Of a stretch of DNA of 64,000 nucleotides, positions 28,770 to 37,696 are shown piece by piece. This DNA is from Leeuwenhoekiella parthenopeia. Lineage in GTDB: Bacteria; Bacteroidota; Bacteroidia; Flavobacteriales; Flavobacteriaceae. A program made the translations under genes and the position numbers. Positions within the stretch are counted from its first letter, which is position 1, and the number at the start of each line of letters is the position of its first letter. Under the pieces are notes generated by a model. It was not told the origin of the DNA, made no database searches, and saw only the letters and a program-made list of their open reading frames with translations. The stretch covers positions 93,085-157,084 of the forward strand of contig NZ_JAJGMW010000009.1 in NCBI RefSeq assembly GCF_020782115.1, in the 5' to 3' direction.

Positions 28770-29981
28770 TTAATTAGTTTGTGTAACTGTTGCTGAATTC
28801 ATATTACCCATTTGAGTTACGGTACTCATTTGCATATTACCAGATTGCATAACCGAGCTGTCATTTGAATTACCACTTTGAATCACATAAGACTCAGAGG
28901 CACCACCAGTTTGATTAACAGTACTAAAGTTAGAAATACCGGTTTGTGTTACTTCTGAAATATGACCAAAACCGTTTTGTACTGTATAACTTTCGTTACT
29001 ATCACCTACCTGCATAACTGTTGAAGTCTGAGAAGCACCTTTTTGCAGATCATCAGCAATATTAGAATCACCTAGCTGTGTTTGTGTCGCGGTATGGTTG
29101 CTGTTTGCCTGCGTGATTGTTGCAGTGTTAAAGTCACCTTGCTGCATTTGTGTAGCAATAGAATTTAGCGTTCCTTGACCAGCTCCGTTAGCGAATGGTG
29201 AATCTTGTAATATGTCAGCAGTATTGTTATTCCCTATTTGCGTCTGATAAGCTTGATTAGTGGCAACTACATCACCGCTTCGGTTTTGCAAAATACTGGC
29301 AGTGTTAAGATTTCCGTTTTGGGTAATTTCAGCAATATTTGTCGCAGCAAATTGATCTACGTCTGCATCGTTATCGCTACCAGTTTGTGATACAATAGAA
29401 AGATGGTTAACACCTGCTTGATCAACATCAGAGACATTATAATCTCCAATTTGGTCAACAGTACTATTATTAAGGTCACCAATTTGATCCACGCTAGATA
29501 CATTGTATTCACCTGGATCTGATGATAACGCTTGTTGTCTAACTAAAGATGAGTTTCTAAAACCATCCTGAGATACAGTACTTGTATTAAAATTTCCTAC
29601 ACGCGATACAGTACCTCCACTGTTTACAAATCCCTGTAAAACTCTAGACCCGTTTTGAGATCCGTTTTGAGTTACCTCACTCTCGTTGCCGTTATACACT
29701 TGTTGAACTTGAGAAGAATTAAGTCTTCCTGTTGAACTTACAACACTTGTATTGGCATCTCCTAATTGATTGACCGAAGATCTGTTAATTGTACCGTCCT
29801 GCCTAACGTCAGAGTCGTTGTCGTCACCAGTTTGAGTTACACCGGAAAGGTTGTCTGCTCCAACCTGAGAGACAGCTGATAAGTTAGCATTACCAGTTTG
29901 CATCACATCACTTTCGTTTGACTGTGCGAATGCTATTGCTCCAAACATAAGAGCACCAGCACATAAAATAACTTTTTTCAT
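28770..29981 (-). CDS. CsgA-like curlin-repeat amyloid protein (paralog 2)
   Basis: 403 residues. Signal peptide then a chain of curlin repeats (VTQTGDDNDSDVRQDGTIN, IQSGNSNDSSVMQSGNMQ and others). First ~180 residues match paralog 1 closely, including the oddly non-repeat stretch FVNSGGTVSRVGNFN, and the last 30 residues match both other paralogs. The middle is unique and has shorter, Ala/Thr-rich units (TATITQANSNHTATQTQ). Predicted extracellular amyloid subunit exported by CsgG. Transcribed alone: leader on one side, strong terminator on the other. Confidence 0.92.
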   Translation of the reverse strand: MKKVILCAGALMFGAIAFAQSNESDVMQTGNANLSAVSQVGADNLSGVTQTGDDNDSDVRQDGTINRSSVNQLGDANTSVVSSTGRLNSSQVQQVYNGNESEVTQNGSQNGSRVLQGFVNSGGTVSRVGNFNTSTVSQDGFRNSSLVRQQALSSDPGEYNVSSVDQIGDLNNSTVDQIGDYNVSDVDQAGVNHLSIVSQTGSDNDADVDQFAATNIAEITQNGNLNTASILQNRSGDVVATNQAYQTQIGNNNTADILQDSPFANGAGQGTLNSIATQMQQGDFNTATITQANSNHTATQTQLGDSNIADDLQKGASQTSTVMQVGDSNESYTVQNGFGHISEVTQTGISNFSTVNQTGGASESYVIQSGNSNDSSVMQSGNMQMSTVTQMGNMNSATVTQTN

Positions 29982-30030
29982 AATAGAAAAGTTTTAGAAT
30001 TAATAATATATAGAATGGTTAATAAATACA
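29982..30030 (-). promoter_or_regulatory. Conserved leader of csgA-like paralog 2
   Basis: Second copy of the leader shared by the three csgA-like genes; its core at 30001-30026 is identical over the AACCATTCTATATATTATTA segment. Confidence 0.6.
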
Positions 30031-30390
30031 TAATGAGAAAGTTAAAATATAAAATACCTAAAGTTTATATCTCAGATCAGTTTGGCGAAGTTGGGATAAG
30101 CTCAATGTGATCTTAAAACTTACACTCGTTAAGAGGAGTCGCTAAATTAAAACAAAAGAAACCCTGCTGTTGTAGCATAATTGTATTATTCGACGAAATC
30201 GATTTTTAATTGGCTATGATAAACTCTTTCATTTACTACCATCATAGAACCGGTAAAGGCAGAGGCTTAAATACTTGTTTTAAAATCAAAATCAATAATG
30301 AAGCTTTTTTCCTACAAAATTATACTGAATATACTCATTATCAATAAATTCCATATACAAAAAACACCCATTTGGCGGTACTTTAAATAA

Positions 30391-30417
30391 AAAAACCATT
30401 CTATTTAGAATGGTTTT
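30391..30417 (-). terminator. Terminator after csgA-like paralog 3
   Basis: Inverted repeat AAAACCATTCTA / TAGAATGGTTTT with a short loop, just past the stop of the 30439-31212 gene. Half of this hairpin has the same ten bases (AACCATTCTA) as the leader core of the csgA-like genes. Confidence 0.75.
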
Positions 30418-30438
30418 CAGAATTAGTTTTGCTTACAT

Positions 30439-31212
30439 TTAGTTACTCTGGGTAACACTTGAAACATTCATACTGCCCATTTGCATTACAGTACTTGTAT
30501 GTGCATTTCCAGATTGCATTACAGTACTGGTATTGTTACTGCCTGATTGCATAACAGAGCTCCAATGATCCATTCCGTTTTGCATAACTGTTGAGGTATT
30601 AGCTGTTCCAGCTTGCGTTGACATAGACATATTCATACTTCCTATTTGATCAACATCTGCCACGTTGGCTGCGCCATCCTGAGAGATTTCTGAAGTATTA
30701 TTTGCTCCCCTCTGGTTGGTATCACCTACATTACCCGTTCCTATTTGCATTATTGTGGCATCATTTTCTGATCCCCACTGATAATTGAGAGCAAAATTAC
30801 CGTCACCATCCTGATCGATATCAGACATGTTGAAATTGCCCCCTCCCTGAGTCACTGTTGCTCTATTACCGTTACCTTCAGTGTCAATGTCGCTTTCGTT
30901 ATCACTACTTAATTGCGTAACAAAAGCACGGTTGTCATTACCTAATTGTGTGGTAGTGGCAAGGTTTCTGTTTCGTCTTTGTCGAATTGTGGAGTTGTTG
31001 TTAACTCCGGTTTGTTCTACAACTGCTTCATTATCTACAGCACCGGGAGAAACGCTACCGGACTGATCTACATCAGATTTGTTAATAGAACCCATTTGTG
31101 TCACCATCGCATCGTTACCGTTACCGGCTTGATTTACGATACTTTCGTTAGATTGAGCAAATGAAATTGCCCCAATGAATAACGCTGCTGCGCTTAAAAC
31201 AATTTTTTTCAT
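30439..31212 (-). CDS. CsgA-like curlin-repeat amyloid protein (paralog 3)
   Basis: 257 residues with the same signal-peptide style (MKKIVLSAAALFIGAISFAQ) and about ten curlin repeats (VTQMGSINKSDVDQSGS, IMQIGTGNVGDTNQRGANN, VMQSGSNNTSTVMQSG). It is the most compact of the three and the first in transcription order. The C-terminal repeats are rich in Met and very regular, as in the ends of the other two paralogs. Predicted fibre subunit; whether the three copolymerise or are used under different conditions cannot be told. Confidence 0.92.
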   Translation of the reverse strand: MKKIVLSAAALFIGAISFAQSNESIVNQAGNGNDAMVTQMGSINKSDVDQSGSVSPGAVDNEAVVEQTGVNNNSTIRQRRNRNLATTTQLGNDNRAFVTQLSSDNESDIDTEGNGNRATVTQGGGNFNMSDIDQDGDGNFALNYQWGSENDATIMQIGTGNVGDTNQRGANNTSEISQDGAANVADVDQIGSMNMSMSTQAGTANTSTVMQNGMDHWSSVMQSGSNNTSTVMQSGNAHTSTVMQMGSMNVSSVTQSN

Positions 31213-31262
31213 AATAGAAAAGTTTTAAATTAATAATATATAGAATGGTTAATAAATACATT
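31213..31262 (-). promoter_or_regulatory. Conserved leader of csgA-like paralog 3
   Basis: Third copy of the shared leader (core 31231-31256). Identity with the paralog 2 leader extends over roughly 45 bases and stops abruptly further upstream. Confidence 0.6.
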
Positions 31263-31623
31263 TTAACATATTTGCGTAGTAAACAATTTACTTTTTGGAA
31301 CCTCATACAATTCCAGCGCAAACATTTTCACCTAAGGGGTAAAACCGAAAGCATTTACAAGGGGAAGAATATATCTTTCGGTTAGCTAATGTAAGAAAAA
31401 CAATACTGCTCAAAACTGGAAAATAGAATTTTTCGACAAAAATCAACCTTACGAAATCCTTGTAGTTCTACAACATCGATCTTCATTGACCTTAGTGTAG
31501 ATAAGGGGAAAACACCCTTTTTAAGATCGACAGACCAATTGTAAGAATTAGACTACCCGCTTTGTAAGCATTAAAAACATCTCCATAATGTTTCAATAAC
31601 CTAAAGTTAACTTACGGCTCTTT
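31263..31623. other. Intergenic region between csgA-like paralog 3 and glnN
   Basis: About 360 bases with no gene. An imperfect inverted repeat (AACCGAAAG at 31342-31350 with CTTTCGGTT at 31374-31382) could be a binding site for a curli regulator upstream of the csgA-like genes; nothing else stands out. No CsgD-like regulator gene is in the window. Confidence 0.25.
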
Positions 31624-33807
31624 TTAATGGAGGTTTAAAAGCTCTCTGTTCTTGGTAAGCGGCCAGAGCTTATCTTCAACCAGTAATTCCAACTTATCAG
31701 AAGCGTAACGAATCTTATCAAAAAAGGGCAGCACGTTTTGGGTATAGGACACAGCGCGTTTGGCAACTTCTTCCTGATTGGCCACTTTACGAGCTTCTAT
31801 CATTTCAAAAGTTAAGGTATTAATGGTTTTAATATATTCTGAGATTTTCTCAATAAGTACCAGCTGCTCCTGACCCAGCTTTTTGTGATCTGCTCCAAAA
31901 ATCTCTTTGAGCCCTTTTACATTCTTGATGAGTAAATTTTGATAGCGTATGGCGGTTGGAATGATATGGTTTTGCGCAATATTGCCAAGCACTCTGCTCT
32001 CAATTTGAATGCGCTTTACATATTCTTCTAACTCAATTTCGTAGCGCGCTTTTAACTCGATCTCATTCATCACGCCGGTTTGTTCAAAAAGTTCAATAAC
32101 CGGCCTGGTGATTTGTATATTTAATGCTTCAGGGGTGGTCTTGTTGTTACTCAATTTTCGCTTTTTGGCTTCAGCCTCCCAACTCGCGCTGTAGCCATCT
32201 CCTTCAAAACGTATTTTTTTCGAAGCTTTTATGTATTCCCGCAACACATTGAAAATGGCATCATCCTTTTTCATGTTTTTGGAATCGATAAGCGCATCAA
32301 CCTCATTCTTGAAGTCTGAAAGCTGTCGTGCAACGATCGTGTTTAAAACTACCATAGGCCGCGAACAATTGGTCGTGGACCCCACAGCCCTGAACTCAAA
32401 TTTATTTCCTGTAAACGCAAAAGGAGAGGTACGGTTGCGGTCTGTATTATCCAATAAAATTTCCGGGATTTTACCTACTACATTGAGTTTAAGATCGGTT
32501 TTTTCCTGAGGTGAAAGCTTACCGTCTGTCACCTTTTCCAGTTCGTCTAATACTTTGGTCAGTTGTTTTCCTATAAAAACCGACATAATTGCCGGCGGGG
32601 CTTCACTCGAACCTAAACGATGATCATTAGCCGCTGAAGCTACTGATGCTCTTAGTAATTCTTCGTTATCCTGAACCGCCTTTATGGTATTGACAAAAAA
32701 GGTTAGAAACTGAAGGTTTTTTGTTGGCGTGGTTCCGGGACTTAACAAATTGATCCCGTTATCGGTCATCAACGACCAGTTGTTATGCTTTCCGCTTCCG
32801 TTTACTCCCGCAAATGGTTTCTCGTGAAAAAGTACTTTAAGATGATGCCGCTCTGCGATACGATCCATCAAATCCATGATTAAGGAGTTGTGATCTACCG
32901 CGAGATTGGCTTCCTCAAAAACCGGAGCCAACTCAAACTGATTTGGGGCCACCTCATTATGCCGGGTCTTAACCGGAATACCGAGTAACATACACTGCTG
33001 CTCCAGATCTTTCATAAAATTAAGCGCACGAGTGGGGATCGAACCAAAATAGTGGTCATCTAATTGCTGACCTTTTGCAGGAGCGTGACCCAGCATTGCG
33101 CGACCGGTTTGCATAATATCGGGTCTTGACGCCGCCAAAGCCGCATCAATTAAAAAATACTCCTGCTCCCAGCCCAAAGTGGCCGTTACTTTATTTACAC
33201 TTTTATTGAAATATTGTGCAACGGCAGTAGCCGAACTGTCAATTGCACCCAATGCACGCAATAGCGGAGTTTTATTGTCAAGGGCCTCTCCCGTGTAGGA
33301 AACAAAAACGGTTGGAATACACAGTGTAGTGTCTAATATGAAGGCCGGTGAAGAAGGATCCCAGGCCGTGTAACCCCGCGCCTCAAAGGTGTTTCGAATT
33401 CCCCCATGAGGAAATGATGAAGCATCTGGTTCCTGCTGAACGAGTTGGGCACCATCAAATTTCTCCATGGCGTTACCGTCCATATCGGTTTCAAAAAAGG
33501 CATCGTGCTTTTCAGCAGTTGCGCCTGTAAGCGGCTGAAACCAGTGCGTATAATGGGTTGCTCCAAGCTCTAATGCCCACTGTTTCATACCTGCCGCAAT
33601 GCTATCGGCCATAGCGCGCTCTATTTTTGAACCGGTGTTGATCGCATCTTCAACAGCTTTAAAAGCTTCGGCAGAAAGCACCTGTCGCATAGCCTTTTTG
33701 CCAAACACGTGATTCCCAAAAACAGCAGATCTACGCTGATTTTCAGTTATTTGCATGCTTTTACGATTGTAACTTTCCTTTAGAGCAAAAAAACGTAATG
33801 AGTTCAT
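31624..33807 (-). CDS. glnN: Glutamine synthetase type III
   Basis: 727 residues from ATG 33807 (MNSLRFFALKESYNRK), which matches the family's start better than the ATG 11 codons upstream. GSIII hallmarks: ~730-residue length, NHVFGKKAMRQVL near the N-terminus, GWEQEYFLID, KTRHNEVAPNQFELAPVFEEAN, LFHEKPFAGVNGSGKHNNWS and SSEAPPAIMSVFIG. Makes glutamine from glutamate, ammonia and ATP; dodecameric cytosolic enzyme. Divergent from a type II-like glutamine synthetase 200 bases away, so both main nitrogen-assimilation enzymes share one intergenic region. Confidence 0.95.
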   Translation of the reverse strand: MNSLRFFALKESYNRKSMQITENQRRSAVFGNHVFGKKAMRQVLSAEAFKAVEDAINTGSKIERAMADSIAAGMKQWALELGATHYTHWFQPLTGATAEKHDAFFETDMDGNAMEKFDGAQLVQQEPDASSFPHGGIRNTFEARGYTAWDPSSPAFILDTTLCIPTVFVSYTGEALDNKTPLLRALGAIDSSATAVAQYFNKSVNKVTATLGWEQEYFLIDAALAASRPDIMQTGRAMLGHAPAKGQQLDDHYFGSIPTRALNFMKDLEQQCMLLGIPVKTRHNEVAPNQFELAPVFEEANLAVDHNSLIMDLMDRIAERHHLKVLFHEKPFAGVNGSGKHNNWSLMTDNGINLLSPGTTPTKNLQFLTFFVNTIKAVQDNEELLRASVASAANDHRLGSSEAPPAIMSVFIGKQLTKVLDELEKVTDGKLSPQEKTDLKLNVVGKIPEILLDNTDRNRTSPFAFTGNKFEFRAVGSTTNCSRPMVVLNTIVARQLSDFKNEVDALIDSKNMKKDDAIFNVLREYIKASKKIRFEGDGYSASWEAEAKKRKLSNNKTTPEALNIQITRPVIELFEQTGVMNEIELKARYEIELEEYVKRIQIESRVLGNIAQNHIIPTAIRYQNLLIKNVKGLKEIFGADHKKLGQEQLVLIEKISEYIKTINTLTFEMIEARKVANQEEVAKRAVSYTQNVLPFFDKIRYASDKLELLVEDKLWPLTKNRELLNLH

Positions 33808-33845
33808 AACAGGCTTATTTTTATGAATTACTAAATTCAACCCTG

Positions 33846-33877
33846 CAAAAATATATGATTTCGCAATATACCCCCAA
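33846..33877 (-). promoter_or_regulatory. Promoter of glnN
   Basis: Minus-strand TTG (33875-33877), 21 bases, TATTTTTG (33846-33853): the Bacteroidota sigma70 consensus. About 40 bases before the chosen start codon. Confidence 0.65.
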
Positions 33878-33960
33878 ACTTAAGGGGGGTTATTAAATTT
33901 TTTCCGTTAATAAGACGACCCCACCCCCCTTTTGAAAAATACCAGGTATTAAAGAAATGT

Positions 33961-33968
33961 TATATTTG
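33961..33968 (+). promoter_or_regulatory. Candidate -7 element upstream of glnA
   Basis: TATATTTG matches TAnnTTTG 40 bases before the start codon. The nearest upstream TTG is 26 bases away, too far for the usual spacing, so an activator may be involved. A run of C and G tracts (33873-33928) lies just upstream, shared with the glnN promoter. Confidence 0.4.
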
Positions 33969-34007
33969 CATTCGTTTAATTCAAAAAATTTTAAAAACCA
34001 ATTTATT

Positions 34008-35024
34008 ATGGGCAAATCAAAATTAGAGTATATCTGGCTTGACGGCTATACGCCAACTGCCAACTTACGAAGTAAAACCAAGATGGAGGAAGACTTCAGC
34101 GGTAAGCTGGAAGACTGCTCTACCTGGTCTTTTGACGGTTCTTCTACCCAACAGGCTGAAGGTGGTTCTTCAGATTGCTTACTTAAGCCCGTTGCTATAT
34201 ATCCAGATCCTGCTCGTAGAGATGGGTATCTTGTAATGTGTGAAGTTCTTAATCCTGACGGAACTCCTCACCCGTCTAATGCTCGCGCACAGATTGATGA
34301 TGAAGATGATGATTTCTGGTTCGGTTTTGAGCAGGAATATTTCATTATGGACAAAGCTACCCAATTGCCTCTTGGTTTCCCTGTAGGCGGATATCCTGGT
34401 CCTCAAGGTATGTACTACTGCTCTGTAGGTGGAAAAAACACCCACGGGAGACAATTTGTTGAAGAACATGCAGATCTTTGTATCGATGCAGGTCTTAACT
34501 TCGAAGGTATTAACCAGGAAGTTGCAAGCGGCCAGTGGGAATTCCAACTTTTCGCGAAAGGAGCTAAAAAAGCAGGTGATGAAATCTGGATAGCTCGTTA
34601 TCTGTTACAACGTCTTACTGAAGATTATGGATGGTATATTGAGTATCACCCTAAACCAATCAAAGGAGACTGGAACGGTTCTGGTATGCACGCAAACTTC
34701 TCAAACACCACATTGAGAACTGCCGGTTCTAAAGATGTATACGACACGATTTGTGAGGCTTTCCGTCCTGTAACTGCAGAGCATATCGCAGTTTACGGTG
34801 AGTTTAACGATCAGCGTCTAACCGGTAAGCACGAGACAGCATCTATTCACGATTTCTCTTACGGAATTTCTGACCGTGGTGCTTCTATACGTATCCCAAT
34901 TATTACTGTAGAGCGCGGATGGAAAGGATGGTTAGAAGATCGTCGTCCTGCTTCAAACGCTGACCCATACAAAGTTGCAGGTCGTATCGTTAAGACCGTT
35001 AAAAATGCAGAGAAAAAAATCTAA
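34008..35024 (+). CDS. glnA: Glutamine synthetase, GSII (eukaryotic-like) type
   Basis: 338 residues from ATG 34008 (MGKSKLEYIWLDGY); the upstream in-frame ATG at 33957 would precede the promoter element. Shows TWSFDGSSTQQAEGGSSDC, FGFEQEYFIMD, YCSVGGKNTHGR, GINQEVASGQWEFQ, KGDWNGSGMHANFS and GISDRGASIRIP, the ordered active-site motifs of GSII. Short length fits the Bacteroidota GSII group. Followed by a strong terminator, so monocistronic. Role overlaps with glnN; the two are probably differently regulated by nitrogen supply. Confidence 0.93.
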   Translation: MGKSKLEYIWLDGYTPTANLRSKTKMEEDFSGKLEDCSTWSFDGSSTQQAEGGSSDCLLKPVAIYPDPARRDGYLVMCEVLNPDGTPHPSNARAQIDDEDDDFWFGFEQEYFIMDKATQLPLGFPVGGYPGPQGMYYCSVGGKNTHGRQFVEEHADLCIDAGLNFEGINQEVASGQWEFQLFAKGAKKAGDEIWIARYLLQRLTEDYGWYIEYHPKPIKGDWNGSGMHANFSNTTLRTAGSKDVYDTICEAFRPVTAEHIAVYGEFNDQRLTGKHETASIHDFSYGISDRGASIRIPIITVERGWKGWLEDRRPASNADPYKVAGRIVKTVKNAEKKI

Positions 35025-35047
35025 GGATTTTTAAGACTGATAAAATT

Positions 35048-35076
35048 AAAGCCCGCAACTTGCGGGCTTTTTTATT
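35048..35076 (+). terminator. Terminator of glnA
   Basis: AAAGCCCGCA / TGCGGGCTTT stem followed by TTTTATTTTT, 24 bases after the stop codon. Confidence 0.9.
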
Positions 35077-35154
35077 TTTGAGCTTCATCACTGTAGAAAA
35101 TGAAAATCAGCGCCAAAGCTTCAAGCCAACTCTTTCTATGCAAATGTGTTGATG

Positions 35155-36108
35155 TTAGCTGAACGCCAAACCTATAAAAACACAATACGCGGCAAAAAGA
35201 ATGAGCCCCTTCCAACGGTTGAGTTCCATTCTAAGCGGTAAAAAGCCTAATGGAAGCAATACAATAGCAAATCCTAAGAGCCAAAACATATTGGTATCCA
35301 GAATACGATCATCTACGACCTGAATAGGTGTAATAAGCGCTGTAAGTCCCAAAACTGAAGCAATATTAAAAATATTTGAACCTATAAGATTACCCAAGGA
35401 TATAGCTTTTTCCTTCTTAAGCGCAGCTATCAAGGAAGCTGCTAGTTCAGGAACACTGGTTCCTATGGCTATTACGGTTACTGAAATTGCATAATCACTT
35501 ACCCCAAGAGAAGTGGCCAGATCAGTTGCTCCCAGAACCAGCCATTCAGAACCAAAATAAAGAGCAGTCGCCCCTATTAGTAACCAAACAACGATTTTAA
35601 AATAGGAGGTTTTAGACAAGCCCGCATCAATCTCATCATTCTGCCCTTCTTCGGTAGGACGGGATTTCCTGGCGCGGCGAATTAATAGAATAAGATAAAC
35701 TACCAGCGAAAACAGCATTATAAAACCTTCGAGCTTTGATAGCACTCCGTCGTTGACCAAAGCTAAATACAATCCCAGCGAAAACAGCACCATCACCGGC
35801 CAGTTAAACCGGAAAAAGTCAGAATCGATACCCAGAGTTGAAATGATGGCTGTTAACCCGAGGACTAAAGCAATATTAGCAATATTGCTGCCTATTACAT
35901 TCCCCAGGGCAATGTCTGAAAAGCCATTAAGCGCAGCCTGCAAACTCACCAAAAGTTCAGGCGCCGAAGTCGCAAAAGACACCACGGTAAGACCTATTAC
36001 CATTTTGGAAAGATTCAGCTTAAACGATAATCCTACAGAAGATCGTACTAAAAACTCCCCTCCCACAACCAGCAAGGTCAAACCAATTAATATGTAAAAA
36101 ACACTCAT
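35155..36108 (-). CDS. Calcium/sodium antiporter, CaCA family (YrbG-like)
   Basis: 317 residues, about ten hydrophobic helices in two inverted halves. The two alpha-repeat motifs are clear: GLTVVSFATSAPELLVSLQAAL with LGNVIGSNIANIALVLGLT in the first half, and VIAIGTSVPELAASLIAAL with LGNLIGSNIFNIASVLGLT in the second. These contain the ion-binding Glu and Ser/Asn residues. Exchanges Ca2+ for Na+ or H+ across the inner membrane. Monocistronic between glnA and folP. Confidence 0.9.
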   Translation of the reverse strand: MSVFYILIGLTLLVVGGEFLVRSSVGLSFKLNLSKMVIGLTVVSFATSAPELLVSLQAALNGFSDIALGNVIGSNIANIALVLGLTAIISTLGIDSDFFRFNWPVMVLFSLGLYLALVNDGVLSKLEGFIMLFSLVVYLILLIRRARKSRPTEEGQNDEIDAGLSKTSYFKIVVWLLIGATALYFGSEWLVLGATDLATSLGVSDYAISVTVIAIGTSVPELAASLIAALKKEKAISLGNLIGSNIFNIASVLGLTALITPIQVVDDRILDTNMFWLLGFAIVLLPLGFLPLRMELNRWKGLILFAAYCVFIGLAFS

Positions 36109-36178
36109 TTAAAAAGTCAATTAGGGTGATTCGCCAAAACCTTTAATAATTTAGCTTGCGCGAAGATACTAACTGCGC

Positions 36179-37030
36179 TTAGATTGTAGCCGTTCCATTT
36201 TCGCTTTGCGAAAGCGCCTGCAGTAATCTTACCGCTTCAACAGCCGGCTTTACATCGTGCACCCGAAGAATAGAAGCGCCTTTTTGTAAAGCCACGACAT
36301 TCAAAACCGTAGTCCCATTTAAAGCTTCGGCAGCCGAAACATCGAGCGTTTTGTAAATCATGGATTTACGGGAAACTCCCATTAAGACCGGCACATCGAG
36401 CATCTGTAACTGTTCAGACTTATTTAAAAGTTCAAAATTATGAGCTATAGTTTTCGCGAAGCCAAAACCGGGATCAACAATAACGTCATTTATCCCCAGA
36501 GCACGGGCAGCAGCAATGCGTTCACTCAAATAATAAATCACTTCTTTAACAAGGTCATTATACTGCGCCAGATTATTCATCGTCTGCGGGTTGCCTTTCA
36601 TATGCATCATAATATAGGGAACCTGAAGCGCTGCAATGGTGGTAAGCATATTTTCGTCAAGATGTCCTGCTGAAATATCGTTGATCAGTGCCGCCCCTGC
36701 CTGCACGGCCTGTTTTGCCACTTTACTGCGAAAGGTATCTACAGAAATCAAAAGATTGGGGAAATTCTTTATTAAAACCTCAACCACCGGAAGCAACCGT
36801 GATAGTTCTTCATCTACCGAAATATCAGCTGCTCCGGGCCGCGAACTATAGGCTCCCACATCAATAAAATCGGCACCTTCAGTCAGCATTTTCTCCGTCT
36901 GAGCTAAAACCGCATCCGCATGTGTAAACCGACTGCCTTCATAAAAAGAGTCGGGCGTCAGGTTAAGAATTCCCATAACCCGGGGCGTAGATAAATCAAT
37001 TAAATTTCCTTTGCAGTTAATGCTTGCCAT
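36179..37030 (-). CDS. folP: Dihydropteroate synthase
   Basis: 283 residues. VMGILNLTPDSFYEGSRF is the DHPS signature 1; DFIDVGAYSSRPGA, LISVDTFRSKVA, INDISAGH, MHMKGNPQTMNN and VIVDPGFGFAKT follow in the expected order for the TIM barrel. Joins p-aminobenzoate to dihydropterin pyrophosphate in folate synthesis. Divergent from the DUF1599 gene, an arrangement often seen in Flavobacteriia. Confidence 0.95.
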   Translation of the reverse strand: MASINCKGNLIDLSTPRVMGILNLTPDSFYEGSRFTHADAVLAQTEKMLTEGADFIDVGAYSSRPGAADISVDEELSRLLPVVEVLIKNFPNLLISVDTFRSKVAKQAVQAGAALINDISAGHLDENMLTTIAALQVPYIMMHMKGNPQTMNNLAQYNDLVKEVIYYLSERIAAARALGINDVIVDPGFGFAKTIAHNFELLNKSEQLQMLDVPVLMGVSRKSMIYKTLDVSAAEALNGTTVLNVVALQKGASILRVHDVKPAVEAVRLLQALSQSENGTATI

Positions 37031-37145
37031 ATAATGCCTTTCGGTTTTTACAGATTGCGTATTTTTAGGCGAAATTTACAGAAATTCGCCCAGCCTGACT
37101 GTAAAATCAGTCTTTAAGAGCGAAAAGAGCAGCAACAACCCATTC

Positions 37146-37694
37146 ATGAAGCAGACTTCAGCACAATACGACGCAGTGATTACCACCTGCCGCGATTTGT
37201 TTTCCAAAAAAATGAGCGACTACGGCAGTGCCTGGCGTATATTGAGATTACCCTCATTAACCGATCAGATTTTTATTAAAGCACAGCGCATACGCGGGCT
37301 GCAGGAAAATGCGGTTCACAAGATTGATGAGGACGAAAGCTCAGAGTTTATAGGTATTATTAATTATTCGGTAATGGCGCTTATTCAACTGGAAAAAGGC
37401 GTGGCAGAACAACCCGACCTCAATCTGGACGAAGCCCTTGAAGCCTATGACAGGCACGTAAAGATCACCAAAGAACTCATGCTAAATAAAAATCATGACT
37501 ACGGTGAGGCCTGGCGTGATATGCGCATCAGCTCCCTAACCGACTTAATTCTGCAAAAACTGCTGCGCGTAAAACAGATTGAAAACAACAAAGGCAAAAC
37601 GCTGGTTTCTGAAGGTATCGACGCGAATTATCAGGATATGATTAATTATGCGGTGTTTGCCTTAATTCATATTGAAGAATCTAAAACGGAATAA
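37146..37694 (+). CDS. DUF1599 family protein
   Basis: 182 residues made of two similar halves, each with LFSKKMSDYGSAWRILRLPSLTDQ- or MLNKNHDYGEAWRDMRISSLTDL-type motif and IINYSVMALIQLE / MINYAVFALIHIE. This is the DUF1599 (nucleotide-modification-associated) pattern. Function unknown; the DYGxAW motif with its Asp could be catalytic. First gene of a plus-strand cluster with a DoxX-like gene (3-base gap), ABC permease, tpiA, prmA and clpS. Confidence 0.85.
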   Translation: MKQTSAQYDAVITTCRDLFSKKMSDYGSAWRILRLPSLTDQIFIKAQRIRGLQENAVHKIDEDESSEFIGIINYSVMALIQLEKGVAEQPDLNLDEALEAYDRHVKITKELMLNKNHDYGEAWRDMRISSLTDLILQKLLRVKQIENNKGKTLVSEGIDANYQDMINYAVFALIHIEESKTE

Positions 37695-37696
37695 AT

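Noticed and set aside
30881..31164. Plus-strand open frames opposite the csgA-like genes
   Set aside because: They come from the repetitive Ser/Asn/Gln coding sequence on the other strand and have no signal or family.
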